Origin: JBBPXY01 sp038200435 | GTDB taxonomy: Bacteria > Actinomycetota > Thermoleophilia > Solirubrobacterales > Solirubrobacteraceae | Assembly: GCA_038200435.1 (NCBI GenBank) | Contig: JBBPXY010000022.1 | Location: forward strand, 1 to 40,049 | Direction: 5' to 3' | DNA length: 40,049 nucleotides | In this document: piece after piece, positions 25,370 through 33,578 of the stretch | Layout of the letters: the number at the start of each line of letters is the position of its first letter | Position numbering within the stretch: the stretch's first letter is position 1 | The notes under the pieces: generated by a model | What the model was told of the DNA's origin: nothing | The model's database searches: none | Seen by the model: the letters and a program-made list of their open reading frames with translations, nothing else | Program-made: the position numbers and the translations under genes

Positions 25370-26695
25370 GTGGCCGACGACGCTCTCTGGGCCGGCCGGG
25401 CTCTGCACTTCATCGGCGTCGGAGGCGCCGGGATGAGCGGGCTGGCGCTCGTCGCCCAAGCGCTCGGGGCGAGCGTGACGGGGAGCGACCGCGCCTCCTC
25501 GCCCTACGCCGAGAGATTGCGCGAGGCGGGGCTCGAACCCCTGATCGGGCACGAGGCCTCGCACGTGCCGGCCGAGGCGGAGATAGTCGTCTCGAGCGCG
25601 ATCCCGGCGGCCAACCCCGAGCGAGAGGCGGGACGCGCGCGGGGACAGCGGGAGCTTCACCGCGCGGACCTGCTTGCCGAGCTGACTGCGCTGCGGCGCT
25701 GCATCGCGGTGACCGGCACGCACGGGAAGACAACCACCGCCGCGATGGCGGTTCACGCGCTCCGCGGGTGCGGGCTCGACCCGGGGTACGTGATCGGCGC
25801 CGAGCTGCGGGGCACCGGCCTGAACGCGGAATGGGGGACCGGAGAGTGGCTCGTCGTCGAAGCCGACGAATCCGACCGCTCGCTCCTGAAGCTCCACCCG
25901 GACATCGCCGTCCTCACGAACGCCGAGCTCGATCACCATGCCACCTACGGGTCGCGCGTGGACCTCGATGCCACCTTCCGCGCGTTCCTGGCACGCGCTC
26001 CCGAGGCCGTCGTCTGGGACCGGCCCGAGCTCCTCGCACTGCGCGACGGGCCCGTGGTGGCCTACGACGTGCCGGCCCCGGTCCTCGAGCCCGCCGGAGC
26101 GAGGTTCGACTGGCGCGGCACGGAGGTTCGCCTGGGCGTTCCCGGAGCCCACAACGCGGTGAACGCCGCGGGCGCGCTCGAAGCCTGCCGGCTGGCCGGC
26201 GCCCCTCCCGAGGCCGCCGCGCAAGCCCTCGCCGATTTCGCCGGAACCTCGCGGCGCTTCGAGCCCTTGGGCGCCACGAGGTCAGGAGCCTCGGTTTACG
26301 ACGACTACGCGCACCATCCCACCGAGGTCGCGGCGACGATCGACGCAGCGCGCAGCCTGCGGCCGGCGCGCCTGACGGCCGTCTTCCAACCCCACCTCTA
26401 CTCGCGCACACGAGCGCTGGCCCGCGACTTCGGACGGGCGCTCGCGCGAGCCGACCGCGTCGTGGTGCTCGACGTCTACCCCGCCCGGGAGCGCGCCGAG
26501 GACTTCCCCGGGGTCGACGGCCGGATGGTGGCCGCGGAGGCGGCCGACGCCTCGGCCGGCCGTCCGGTGGCGTGGCTGCCGGGCTTCGACGAGGCCGAGG
26601 CCCACCTGCAGGGCACGCTGCGCCCGGGAGAGCTCTGCCTCATCATGGGCGCGGGAGATGTCGACGTGCTCGGGCGCCGCCTCGTAGAGGGCTGA
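25370..26695 (+). CDS. murC: UDP-MurNAc--L-alanine ligase
   Basis: A 441-residue Mur ligase that joins L-alanine to UDP-MurNAc, the first peptide step. It opens with a UDP-binding HFIGVGGAGMSGLALVAQAL, then the P-loop VTGTHGKTTTAAM, EADESDRSLLKLHP, NAELDHHATYGS, DDYAHHPTEVAATI and FQPHLYSRTRALA. Two starts are possible. ATG 25334 would add 12 residues, but GTG 25370 is 8 nt behind TAGGGT and places the glycine motif near the N-terminus, so I prefer it. It is followed by a small hairpin and murB. Length is a little short but complete. Confidence 0.95.
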   Translation: MADDALWAGRALHFIGVGGAGMSGLALVAQALGASVTGSDRASSPYAERLREAGLEPLIGHEASHVPAEAEIVVSSAIPAANPEREAGRARGQRELHRADLLAELTALRRCIAVTGTHGKTTTAAMAVHALRGCGLDPGYVIGAELRGTGLNAEWGTGEWLVVEADESDRSLLKLHPDIAVLTNAELDHHATYGSRVDLDATFRAFLARAPEAVVWDRPELLALRDGPVVAYDVPAPVLEPAGARFDWRGTEVRLGVPGAHNAVNAAGALEACRLAGAPPEAAAQALADFAGTSRRFEPLGATRSGASVYDDYAHHPTEVAATIDAARSLRPARLTAVFQPHLYSRTRALARDFGRALARADRVVVLDVYPARERAEDFPGVDGRMVAAEAADASAGRPVAWLPGFDEAEAHLQGTLRPGELCLIMGAGDVDVLGRRLVEG

Positions 26696-26698
26696 CAC

Positions 26699-26713
26699 GC
26701 GGCGAAACGCCGC
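26699..26713 (+). terminator. Small hairpin between murC and murB
   Basis: GCGGCG (26699-26704) and CGCCGC (26708-26713) over an AAA loop, 4 nt after the murC stop. It is GC-only and has no T-tract. It could end part of the murC transcripts before the murB promoter. Confidence 0.4.
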
Positions 26714-26722
26714 CCCCGCGGT

Positions 26723-26728
26723 TACCTT
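26723..26728 (+). promoter_or_regulatory. Candidate -10 box of murB
   Basis: TACCTT, within GGTTACCTT, lies 7 nt before the murB GTG. There is no ribosome-binding site, which fits a leaderless transcript. Confidence 0.4.
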
Positions 26729-26735
26729 CCAGCGC

Positions 26736-27659
26736 GTGGCCGCCCCCGCCGCCGTGCAGCCTGACTACCCCCTCGCGCGCCTGACCACCGTCCGTACGGG
26801 CGGTTCGGCGCAGTACTTCGCGCGGGCGGGAACGGAGAGGGCTTTGAGCGAGCTCCTGACCTGGGCTGATGCAGAGGGCCACGAGGTAGGGGTAGTCGGG
26901 TCGGGGTCGAACCTCCTCGTGGCGGACTCCGGAGTCCGCGGCCTCGTGATCAAACTCGACCAAGACCTCGCCCGCATCGACAACGACGGCACGCGCATGC
27001 GGTGCGGCGGCGGCGCGCGCCTGCCCGCCGTCTCAGCTCAGGCGGCAAAGGCGGGGCTCACCGGCATCGAGTTCGGGGTGAACATCCCCGGCACCGTCGG
27101 CGGCGCCGTGCGCATGAACGCCAACGCCTACGGAGGCGAGCTGGCGCGTGTGCTCGAGAAGGTCACTGTCGTCGCTTCCTCCGGGACCGAAACGCGAGGT
27201 CCCGAGGAGCTTGGGTTCGGCTATCGCCGGTCGGGACTGGGGGAGGGGGAAGTAGTCGCGCGGGCAGTGTTCGCGCTCGAGCCTGCGGCTCCCGAATCGG
27301 TCAAGGCAACCCTGGGGGACATGCGGGCGCGGCGCAAGGCGGCGCAGCCGTCGGGCATCAAGACGTTCGGATCGACCTTCAAGAACCCCGCTGACCCGAA
27401 GGCCGAGGGCCGCACCGCCGGGCAGCTCCTCGAAGCCGCCGGGTGTCGCGGGTTGCGCGTGGGCGGCGCCGGCTTCTCGGACAAGCACGCCAACTTCGTC
27501 GAGAACCGCGGCGAGGCCACGACCTCCGACGTGCTCGAGCTGATGGCCGAGGGGCGGCGGCGCGTGTGGGAGCGCTTCGGGATCGCCCTCGAACCCGAGG
27601 TGCAGTCGCTGGGCAACGTCGAGTTCGGGCTCGCTTGGGAGCTCGAGGGGACCTCGTGA
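26736..27659 (+). CDS. murB: UDP-N-acetylenolpyruvoylglucosamine reductase
   Basis: A 307-residue FAD/NADPH enzyme that reduces UDP-GlcNAc-enolpyruvate to UDP-MurNAc. It shows TTVRTGGSAQYF, the FAD segment VGSGSNLLVADSGVRGLVI, GIEFGVNIPGTVGGAVRMNA, NAYGGEL, the substrate loop FGYRRSGL and the catalytic-Ser region GFSDKHANFVENRGEAT. The conserved late Glu is in EPEVQSLG. Start GTG 26736 is fixed by the FAD domain and the -10 box. The stop overlaps ftsQ (GTGA). Confidence 0.95.
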   Translation: MAAPAAVQPDYPLARLTTVRTGGSAQYFARAGTERALSELLTWADAEGHEVGVVGSGSNLLVADSGVRGLVIKLDQDLARIDNDGTRMRCGGGARLPAVSAQAAKAGLTGIEFGVNIPGTVGGAVRMNANAYGGELARVLEKVTVVASSGTETRGPEELGFGYRRSGLGEGEVVARAVFALEPAAPESVKATLGDMRARRKAAQPSGIKTFGSTFKNPADPKAEGRTAGQLLEAAGCRGLRVGGAGFSDKHANFVENRGEATTSDVLELMAEGRRRVWERFGIALEPEVQSLGNVEFGLAWELEGTS

Positions 27660-28579
27660 GACGCATCATTCTCCAGGCGGCGGGGCGGCTGGCGCCCTCT
27701 TCCATGGCTGTGCGCGGCAGGGCGCGCCAGGGTTCGGCTCTCCGCCGCGTCCCGCATCCGCGCCTGTTCGCCGTGCTGGCTCTGATCGCGGTGCTCGCCG
27801 GGGGCGGCTGGCTGTGGCTGCGCGACTCCTCCCTCGTGTCGGTGCGGCGGGTTCAGGTGACGGGACTGACTGGTCCGGATGCCGGCAAGATCCGCAACGC
27901 GGTCGAGGCGGCCGCGCGCAACCAGTCAACCCTTCACGTGCGTCGCGACGCCCTCCTGCGGGCCCTTGCGCCCTATCCGATCGTCAAGGACGTTCGCGTC
28001 ACCGCGCACCCTCCGCATGCGCTCGACGTCAATGTGATCGAGCAGGACCCGGTGGGGGCGGTGCTCCTCGGCGGCCGTTCGGTGCCGGTCGCGCCCGACG
28101 GGACGCTCCTGCGTGAGCTGCCCGCCACCTCGGACCTCGCTCGCATATCGGCGGGCGGCACCGCCGGCCCCCGCGTGACCGACCCGCGGGCGCGGCGGGC
28201 CGTGGCTCTGCTGGCCGCGGCACCTACGGTATTGCGCTCGCGTGTCGCCGCCGTGCGGGTCAGTCGCGCTCACGGGCTGGTCGCCGTGCTCAGGCACGGG
28301 CCTGCTCTCTACTTTGGCGGGCTCGACCGCCTGGCCGCCAAGTGGATGGCGGCGTCCACGGTGCTGGCCGACCGGGGTTCGGCCGGCGCACGCTACGTGG
28401 ATTTGCGCATACCCGAGCGCCCGGCCGCCGGAGGCCTTCCGCCCGCGACGCCGGGCGGAGGAACGCCCACCGCCGGCACGACTCCTACGACTCGTACGTC
28501 ACCCGCTGCGCCGGTCCCGGCCCCGCCTCAGACCAGCCCGGGCCCGCCGGCAAGCCCGACCGGATCAGCCACACCATGA
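27656..28579 (+). CDS. ftsQ: FtsQ-type divisome protein with Pro/Thr-rich tail
   Basis: A 307-residue bitopic protein. A basic cytoplasmic stretch of ~35 residues precedes one TM segment (FAVLALIAVLAGGGWLWL). A POTRA domain follows (VSVRRVQVTGLTGPDAGKI, then LHVRRDALLRALAPYPIVKDVRV), then the FtsQ beta domain (LDVNVIEQDPVGAVLLGG, PVAPDGTLL). FtsQ docks FtsL/FtsB-like proteins onto the divisome. The last ~50 residues are Pro/Thr/Gly-rich (GGGTPTAGTTPTTRTSPAAP), resembling the tail of FtsL here. The GTG at 27656 overlaps the murB stop; the longer frame from 27443 is a shadow. ftsZ follows after 192 nt. Confidence 0.92.
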   Translation: MRRIILQAAGRLAPSSMAVRGRARQGSALRRVPHPRLFAVLALIAVLAGGGWLWLRDSSLVSVRRVQVTGLTGPDAGKIRNAVEAAARNQSTLHVRRDALLRALAPYPIVKDVRVTAHPPHALDVNVIEQDPVGAVLLGGRSVPVAPDGTLLRELPATSDLARISAGGTAGPRVTDPRARRAVALLAAAPTVLRSRVAAVRVSRAHGLVAVLRHGPALYFGGLDRLAAKWMAASTVLADRGSAGARYVDLRIPERPAAGGLPPATPGGGTPTAGTTPTTRTSPAAPVPAPPQTSPGPPASPTGSATP

Positions 28580-28599
28580 CCCTCAACCTTCACTCAAGG

Positions 28600-28609
28600 C
28601 TAGGCCTAG
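28600..28609 (+). repeat. CTAGGCCTAG palindrome
   Basis: A 10-bp perfect palindrome 20 nt after the ftsQ stop. CTAG is rare in coding DNA of this kind but occurs in several gaps here (17191, 39914). It is possibly a regulator site. Confidence 0.3.
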
Positions 28610-28669
28610 TCTCGGGACGAACTGGAGGGTTTGCCGTTCTGCAACGGATCTTGCCGTAGGTAGGGTCGG

Positions 28670-28699
28670 TTGACTTTCCGCCCGAAAGGCCCGTAACGT
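28670..28699 (+). promoter_or_regulatory. Candidate ftsZ promoter
   Basis: TTGACT (28670-28675) is followed after 18 nt by TAACGT (28694-28699). TTGACT matches five of six bases of the standard -35 and TAACGT fits TANNNT. It would give a leader of ~65 nt. This is the clearest -35/-10 pair in the window and would let ftsZ be made apart from the rest of the cluster. Confidence 0.55.
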
Positions 28700-28771
28700 G
28701 CGACAATCCTCCCAGCGGGCCTCTCAGCCCAAACTCTCAACATTTACTGAAGGGTCGGACGGATAAACCTC

Positions 28772-29881
28772 ATGGATAGCGGCAGCTACCTCGCAGTCAT
28801 CAAGGTCGTCGGCGTCGGCGGCGGCGGAACCAACGCCGTGAACCGCATGGTCGACGCGGGCCTGCGCGGCGTCGAGTTCATCGCGGCGAACACCGATTCG
28901 CAGGCGCTCGACATGTGCGACGCCGACATCAAGCTGAACATCGGTCACGAGTTGACCAAGGGCCTCGGCGCCGGGGCCAACCCCGACGTCGGTCAGGGTG
29001 CTGCGGCCGAGTCGCGCGACGACATCAAGGAGGCGCTCAAGGGCGCCGACATGGTCTTCGTCACGGCGGGCGAGGGTGGCGGCACTGGCACCGGAGCGGC
29101 CCCCGTCATCGCCGACATCGCCAAGAACGAGATCGGCGCGCTGACGGTCGGCGTCGTGACTCGCCCCTTCACCTTCGAGGGCGCCCAGCGCGGCCGACAG
29201 GCCTCCGAGGGCATCCAGAAGCTCCGCGACCACGTCGACACGCTCATCGTCATCCCGAACGAGAAGCTCCTGGCGATCGTCGAGCGGCGCACCACGATTC
29301 TCGAGGCTTTCCGCGAGGCCGACAACGTCCTGCGCCAGGGCGTGCAGGGCATCACCGACCTGATCACTATCCCCGGCCTCATCAACCTCGACTTCGCCGA
29401 CGTGCGCACGATCATGAGCGACGCCGGCACGGCCCTCATGGGCATCGGCACGGCCGGCGGTGAGAATCGCGCCGTCGAGGCCGCCAAGATGGCGATCTCC
29501 TCGCCACTGCTCGAGGAGTCAGTTGAGGGCGCGACCGGAATCCTGCTGAACATGACGGGCGGCCGCGACCTCGGGCTCTTCGAGGTCAACGAGGCGGCTG
29601 AGATCGTCGCCAGCGCCGCCGACTCGAACTCGAACATCATCTTCGGCGCCGTCATCGACGACGCCATGGAGGAGGACGTGCGGGTCACGGTGATCGCCAC
29701 GGGCTTCGACCACGGGCACAGCGGATCGATGCCGTCGGGCTCGCGCCGGGCGCGGCCGAGCAGCGAGCCGAGGAGCACGACGCGCGACCGCGACGTGACG
29801 CTGGACGATTCACAGCGCTCCTCACTCGAGATCAGCGATGACGAGATCGATATCCCGTCGTTCTTGCGCGACAAGGACTAG
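28772..29881 (+). CDS. ftsZ: Cell division GTPase FtsZ
   Basis: A 369-residue tubulin homologue that polymerises into the Z ring. The N-terminal VVGVGGGGTNAVNRM, the tubulin signature GGGTGTG at residues 102-108, the T7 loop region NLDFADVRTIM and GTALMGIGTAGGENR are all intact. A short Arg/Ser-rich linker (PSGSRRARPSSEPRS) leads to the conserved C-terminal peptide DIPSFLR, the docking site for membrane anchors. No ftsA is present, so SepF is the expected anchor, encoded elsewhere. Start ATG 28772. It has its own promoter candidate upstream and a strong terminator downstream. Confidence 0.97.
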   Translation: MDSGSYLAVIKVVGVGGGGTNAVNRMVDAGLRGVEFIAANTDSQALDMCDADIKLNIGHELTKGLGAGANPDVGQGAAAESRDDIKEALKGADMVFVTAGEGGGTGTGAAPVIADIAKNEIGALTVGVVTRPFTFEGAQRGRQASEGIQKLRDHVDTLIVIPNEKLLAIVERRTTILEAFREADNVLRQGVQGITDLITIPGLINLDFADVRTIMSDAGTALMGIGTAGGENRAVEAAKMAISSPLLEESVEGATGILLNMTGGRDLGLFEVNEAAEIVASAADSNSNIIFGAVIDDAMEEDVRVTVIATGFDHGHSGSMPSGSRRARPSSEPRSTTRDRDVTLDDSQRSSLEISDDEIDIPSFLRDKD

Positions 29882-29912
29882 CGCGCTCTCAAGGCCCCGT
29901 CCGGGCGGCGTC

Positions 29913-29960
29913 GCCTGGGCCGGGTCACCCGCTCCCCGGGTGACCCGGGAGTTCCCAGGC
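29913..29960 (+). terminator. Strong terminator hairpin after ftsZ
   Basis: A perfect 12-bp stem (CCGGGTCACCCG at 29920-29931, CGGGTGACCCGG at 29937-29948) with a 5-nt loop. It is extended by an outer 7-bp stem, GCCTGGG (29913-29919) / CCCAGGC (29954-29960), across a 5-nt bulge. It starts 31 nt after the ftsZ stop. There is no T-tract, but the position and strength make a terminator very likely. Confidence 0.75.
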
Positions 29961-30094
29961 AACCCCGTCCCGGACGTGGCTTCGCCAGCGCCGCGCCCTC
30001 CTTCCGTGCAGCATTCGCGGGGCCGTGGACCCCTAGATGCTGCATTAGGGGCTCGTCGAAGCACCCGAAGAGCCGCGGTGGCCCCGACCGCACA

Positions 30095-30137
30095 TTTCTG
30101 TCCACGGGAAACGCGGATATCCATGCGTGGACATAAA
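30095..30137. repeat. 43-bp inverted-repeat element, copy 1
   Basis: The arm TTTCTGTCCAC (30095-30105) is inverted as GTGGACATAAA (30127-30137) with one mismatch. The spacer is exactly 21 nt. Copies 2 (30155-30197) and 3 (36960-37002) share the arms and the spacer length but not the spacer sequence. Confidence 0.75.
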
Positions 30138-30154
30138 CCGTCGCGGAGCGCATG

Positions 30155-30197
30155 CTTCTGTCCACAAAGGCTCAGCCGCGACAGCTGTGGACAGAAA
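30155..30197. repeat. 43-bp inverted-repeat element, copy 2
   Basis: The arm CTTCTGTCCAC (30155-30165) is inverted as GTGGACAGAAA (30187-30197), with a 21-nt spacer. It lies 17 nt after copy 1. Each arm contains CTGTCCACA, one base from the actinobacterial DnaA box TTGTCCACA. Copies 1 and 2 fill most of the gap between the ftsZ and HD-GYP terminators; no gene is visible in 29882-30271. Confidence 0.75.
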
Positions 30198-30208
30198 CCG
30201 TCGGTCTG

Positions 30209-30240
30209 GCCCGGTCCTTCAAAGAGCTGAAGGACCGGGC
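30209..30240 (-). terminator. Terminator hairpin after the HD-GYP gene
   Basis: A perfect 12-bp stem, GCCCGGTCCTTC (30209-30220) / GAAGGACCGGGC (30229-30240), with an 8-nt loop. It sits 31 nt beyond the stop of the minus-strand HD-GYP gene and is the likely terminator for it. Confidence 0.7.
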
Positions 30241-30271
30241 GGCTGAGCCCGACCGCTGAGGCGAACCGAGA

Positions 30272-32377
30272 TCAGACCAACGGAGCCGCAGGCGCCGCCA
30301 GCGCCCCGAGCGCCCGCGCCGCCACGTCGTGGCCGGCTTCGCCCGCGCGCCAGGCCGCCGTGCCCGTGCGCACGCCGATCTTTTCTTCCTGCAGCTCGGT
30401 GGAGACTTCGCCGGCGAGTCGCCGTGCGCCCTCCTCGTCGACGAGCGGCAGCACCAGCGTGATTCGCCGGCCCGAGTAACGGCACGCAGTGCCGCCCGCG
30501 CGGGTGGCGGCCCGCTCGGCCGTCTGCCCGACTTGGCGGAGCATCTCGTCGCCCATGCCGAACCCGTCGCGCCGGTTGACCTCGTCCAGGTCGGCGATCT
30601 CGATGGCGAGGACAGCGAAAGCCTTGTCCTGCAGCGCGGCGCGCTGGGCTTCGGACTCGACGTGCTCGTAGAAGTAGCGGTGGGAGTAGAGAAGCGTGAG
30701 CGAGTCGGTCATCGCCAGTGAGGTCGAGCCCAGGACCGCCCCGTCGCGGTTCGCGCGGGTCTCGAGCTCGGGATCGTCGAAGGCCGCGGCCAGTGGCCCC
30801 TCGCCTGCGCCTGGCGGCCGCGAGCGGACCTCTTCGCAAAAGAGGCCGACGATCTGGGGGTCGAACTGGCTGCCGGCGCAGCGCTGGATCTCCGCACAGG
30901 CGTCCTCGGCAGAGATCTGGGCGCGGTAGGGGCGGGGAGCGATCATCGCGCTGAACGCGTCGGCCACAGCGATGATGCGCGCGGCCAGCGGGATCTCCTC
31001 CCCGCTCATGCCCGATGGATAACCCGTGCCGTCGTAGCGCTCGTGATGGTGCAGCACGCCCGGCACCACCTTGCGCAGAGCCGGCACCTGCTGCACGAGG
31101 CGAGACCCGATGCGCGGGTGGAGCTTCACGACCCCGAACTCCTCGGGGGTGAGCCGGCCCGGCTTGAGCAAGATGCGCTCGGAGATGCCGATCTTGCCGA
31201 TGTCGTGCAGGAGCGAGCCGAAGAGCAGGTCCTCGCGCTCGCTCGAGGAGATCCCCAGGCGGTCGGCCACGGCGACCACGTAGCCCGCAACCTCGTCGGA
31301 GTGGTTGCGCAAGGCTGCGTCCTTGGCGCCGATTGCCTCGGTGAGCACGCGAACGGTGCCCAGGTAGCTCGAGCGCAGCTCGCCGTGCAGGCGGTGGTTG
31401 TCGAGCACGGCGCCGGCATGATCACCGAGCGAGAGCAGGACGTCGTCGTCGAGCTCTTCGAAACCGCCGTCGCGGTTGGCGGCGACCACCGCGCCGCTGA
31501 ACTCGTCGCGGATGTAGATCGGGATGGCGACGAGGTTCTCGATCTCGCGGTCCGCCGGGTGCCGGTCGCCCTCTTTCTCGTCGCGCGGGGTGTCCTCGCG
31601 AACGGTCTCGTTCTCCTTGAGAACCTCCGAGCCGAAGCGGCGCACCAGCGCAGACTCCGCCGGATCGGCGTCGAACCCCTCCGACGCCACGACTTCGAGT
31701 CCGTGAACTCCGAGCTCGGTCCCCCCGTCGTCCGGAGTCTTGTCGTGCCCGGCGCGTGTGAGCAGCAGCCCCTTCTTCGCGTCGAGAAGAGTCATCGAGA
31801 GCTTCAGGACGAGCTGGCGGACATCTGAGTAGTCGCCCATCGCGCCGTGCTCGTGCTGGAGATCCATCACCTTGTGGCGCAGCTGCTTGTTCCAGTCGCG
31901 CTCCATCTCACGCAGACGTTTGGCCTCCTCGGCGCGGGCACGTTGGCGCTCGGCCTCCTGGCCGCTCTCCTCGGCTTTGCGCTGGAGCTCGGCGGCGCGC
32001 TCGCGCTCGCTTTCCGCCTCGGACCGGGCCTGCTCCTGCTCGGACCGGGCCTCGTCGCGCTCGGATTTGACCTGGTCGCGCTCGCCCTCGACCTCTTTGC
32101 GCTCGGCGCGATGGCGGTCAGCGGCGCTGCGTCCCTCGCGGCCGGAGAGAAGCCAGCCGGCCAGCGAGGCCAGGCCCGCGAGAAGCGCACCGAGAAGCCA
32201 CGGCCAGGCCACGTGGTGCTCCTCGATCGTCGCGGGCCCGCGAAGCTCGACGAAGCGAGTCATCTCCGACCCGCCAAAGGCGAGAACGAGCAGGTAGCCG
32301 AGGCACCCGACCAAGATCAGCGCGCACAGCGCCATGAGGAGCTTCCGCGTGCCGTCCGTGGGCCTGGGTGGCTTCAT
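30272..32377 (-). CDS. Membrane GAF/HD-GYP protein with degenerate GGDEF domain
   Basis: A 701-residue signalling protein. Two TM segments (residues ~13-35 and ~57-77) are followed by a long Glu/Arg coiled coil (~80-165) and a GAF-like domain (~175-325). The HD-GYP domain (~335-520) has LLHDIGKIGI, HPRIGSRLV, then HHERYDGTGYPSG and ARIIAVADAFSAM, all the metal and GYP residues of active cyclic-di-GMP phosphodiesterases. The C-terminal GGDEF-like domain starts TDSLTLLYSHRYFYEH but reads RYSGRRITLVLP where RYGGDEF is expected, so it is probably not a cyclase. ATG 32377 is preferred: TAGGAT lies 10 nt upstream and TM1 follows at once. A longer frame to 32713 lacks support. It is divergent from gcvT. 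Confidence 0.88.
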   Translation of the reverse strand: MKPPRPTDGTRKLLMALCALILVGCLGYLLVLAFGGSEMTRFVELRGPATIEEHHVAWPWLLGALLAGLASLAGWLLSGREGRSAADRHRAERKEVEGERDQVKSERDEARSEQEQARSEAESERERAAELQRKAEESGQEAERQRARAEEAKRLREMERDWNKQLRHKVMDLQHEHGAMGDYSDVRQLVLKLSMTLLDAKKGLLLTRAGHDKTPDDGGTELGVHGLEVVASEGFDADPAESALVRRFGSEVLKENETVREDTPRDEKEGDRHPADREIENLVAIPIYIRDEFSGAVVAANRDGGFEELDDDVLLSLGDHAGAVLDNHRLHGELRSSYLGTVRVLTEAIGAKDAALRNHSDEVAGYVVAVADRLGISSSEREDLLFGSLLHDIGKIGISERILLKPGRLTPEEFGVVKLHPRIGSRLVQQVPALRKVVPGVLHHHERYDGTGYPSGMSGEEIPLAARIIAVADAFSAMIAPRPYRAQISAEDACAEIQRCAGSQFDPQIVGLFCEEVRSRPPGAGEGPLAAAFDDPELETRANRDGAVLGSTSLAMTDSLTLLYSHRYFYEHVESEAQRAALQDKAFAVLAIEIADLDEVNRRDGFGMGDEMLRQVGQTAERAATRAGGTACRYSGRRITLVLPLVDEEGARRLAGEVSTELQEEKIGVRTGTAAWRAGEAGHDVAARALGALAAPAAPLV

Positions 32378-32387
32378 GCCACGACCG

Positions 32388-32393
32388 ATCCTA
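32388..32393 (-). promoter_or_regulatory. Candidate -10 box of the HD-GYP gene
   Basis: On the minus strand TAGGAT lies 10 nt before the ATG at 32377, with no ribosome-binding site. Same layout as gcvT on the other strand. Confidence 0.4.
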
Positions 32394-32475
32394 CCCCGAC
32401 GGCGGGCTCTGGAACATGGGTGGCCGGGTGATTGCAGGCGGGCTGGAGACGCCCAGAACGGGCGGGACCCGCTGG

Positions 32476-32481
32476 TAGGGT
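32476..32481 (+). promoter_or_regulatory. Candidate -10 box of the gcv operon
   Basis: TAGGGT lies 10 nt before the GTG at 32492. A leaderless or near-leaderless transcript leaves no room for a glycine riboswitch. Confidence 0.45.
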
Positions 32482-32491
32482 GATTCGCCTC

Positions 32492-33571
32492 GTGCCCGCC
32501 GCCGAGACGACCCTTCGCCGCACGGCGCTCTTCGACTCCCACCGCGCGGCCGGAGCCCGTCTCGTGCCCTTCGCCGGGTGGGAGATGCCGGTGCAATACG
32601 AGGGCGTGCGCGAGGAGCATCTCGCAGTGCGCCGCGGAGCCGGAGTCTTCGATGTATCCCACATGGGGCAGATCGAGACGCGCGGCCCCGGCGCGGAGGC
32701 ATTCCTCCAGCACGTGCTCTCCAATGACGTCAGCCGGATCGCCGTGGGGGGCGCTCAGTACAGCGTGTTGTGCCGCCCGGATGGCGGAGTTCTAGACGAC
32801 CTGTTCACGTACCGCTTAGACGGCGATCGGTACCTCACGGTCACGAACGCCTCCAACCACGAGCGCGACTTCGCCTGGTTCGAGGAGCACGCGGCGGAGT
32901 TCGACGCGGAGATCGTCGATCGCCACGCCGATTTCGCCATGCTGGCCGTCCAGGGCCCGCGGGCGAGGGCTCTCCTCGAAGGTCTCGCCTCGGAGGCCCT
33001 TCCCGGGCGGTTCAAGGCGGCGCAGATCACCCTCGCGGGCGCTCGTCTGCTCGCGTGCGGCACGGGCTACACGGGCGAGGACGGGCTGGAACTGCTGCTC
33101 GCGCCGGCCGACGCGCCGGCACTCTGGGATGCCCTGCTCGCCGGAGGAGCGGTGCCCGTAGGTCTCGCGGCGCGCGACACGCTGCGCCTGGAGGCGTGCT
33201 TTCACCTCTACGGCAACGACCTGAGCGAGGAGCGCGGCCCCATCGAGGCGGGGCTGGGCTGGTGCTGCGCCGAGGACACCGGCTTCATCGGATCGGACGC
33301 CGTGCGCGCCGCTCGAAACGAGGGGCCCGCCGAGAAGCTGATGCCCTTCGCGATCCCCGGTCCGGGCATCGCCCGCGCCGGTAACCCGGTCTTGGGTGGA
33401 GGAGCCGTCACCAGCGGCACTCTCTCCCCGTGTCTGGAGCTCGGCATCGGTCTCGCCTACCTGCCCGCCGCCCGGGCAAACCCCGGCGAGCGCTTCGAGA
33501 TCGACGTGCGCGGCCGCGTCCGCGACGCCGAGGTGCGCACCAAGCCGCTTTATCCCCCGAAGGAGACCTGA
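32492..33571 (+). CDS. gcvT: Glycine cleavage system T protein (aminomethyltransferase)
   Basis: A 359-residue folate enzyme that takes the aminomethyl group from lipoylated GcvH, releasing ammonia and making 5,10-methylene-THF. It shows LFDSHRAAGARLVPFAGWEMPVQY, GVFDVSHMGQIE, the folate-binding FLQHVLSNDVSRI, LTVTNASNHERDFAW, GTGYTGEDGLELL and RDTLRLEACFHLYGNDL. The C-terminal OB-like domain ends VRTKPLYPPK. GTG 32492 is preferred since the family starts close to this point and TAGGGT is 10 nt upstream; a frame open to 32432 adds non-family residues. First gene of gcvT-H-PA-PB. The lpd (L protein) gene is not in the window. Confidence 0.95.
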   Translation: MPAAETTLRRTALFDSHRAAGARLVPFAGWEMPVQYEGVREEHLAVRRGAGVFDVSHMGQIETRGPGAEAFLQHVLSNDVSRIAVGGAQYSVLCRPDGGVLDDLFTYRLDGDRYLTVTNASNHERDFAWFEEHAAEFDAEIVDRHADFAMLAVQGPRARALLEGLASEALPGRFKAAQITLAGARLLACGTGYTGEDGLELLLAPADAPALWDALLAGGAVPVGLAARDTLRLEACFHLYGNDLSEERGPIEAGLGWCCAEDTGFIGSDAVRAARNEGPAEKLMPFAIPGPGIARAGNPVLGGGAVTSGTLSPCLELGIGLAYLPAARANPGERFEIDVRGRVRDAEVRTKPLYPPKET

Positions 33572-33578
33572 GAAGCCG

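Noticed and set aside
28772..29881. Missing ftsA as a sign of rearrangement
   Set aside because: Actinobacterial dcw clusters normally lack ftsA, so its absence is expected.
30095..30197. CRISPR array
   Set aside because: Repeats alternate in orientation, are only 11 nt long and have 21-nt spacers; no cas genes are nearby.
29882..30271. Replication origin
   Set aside because: DnaA-box-like arms are present, but no AT-rich unwinding region and no dnaA, dnaN or parAB are near.
32378..32491. Glycine riboswitch upstream of gcvT
   Set aside because: The gap is short, shared with a divergent gene, and the -10 box lies 10 nt before the start, leaving no leader for an aptamer.
32378..32713. N-terminal extension of the HD-GYP protein to 32713
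   Set aside because: It would run through the divergent gcvT start, has no family similarity, and would bury the first TM segment; ATG 32377 has a -10 box behind it.
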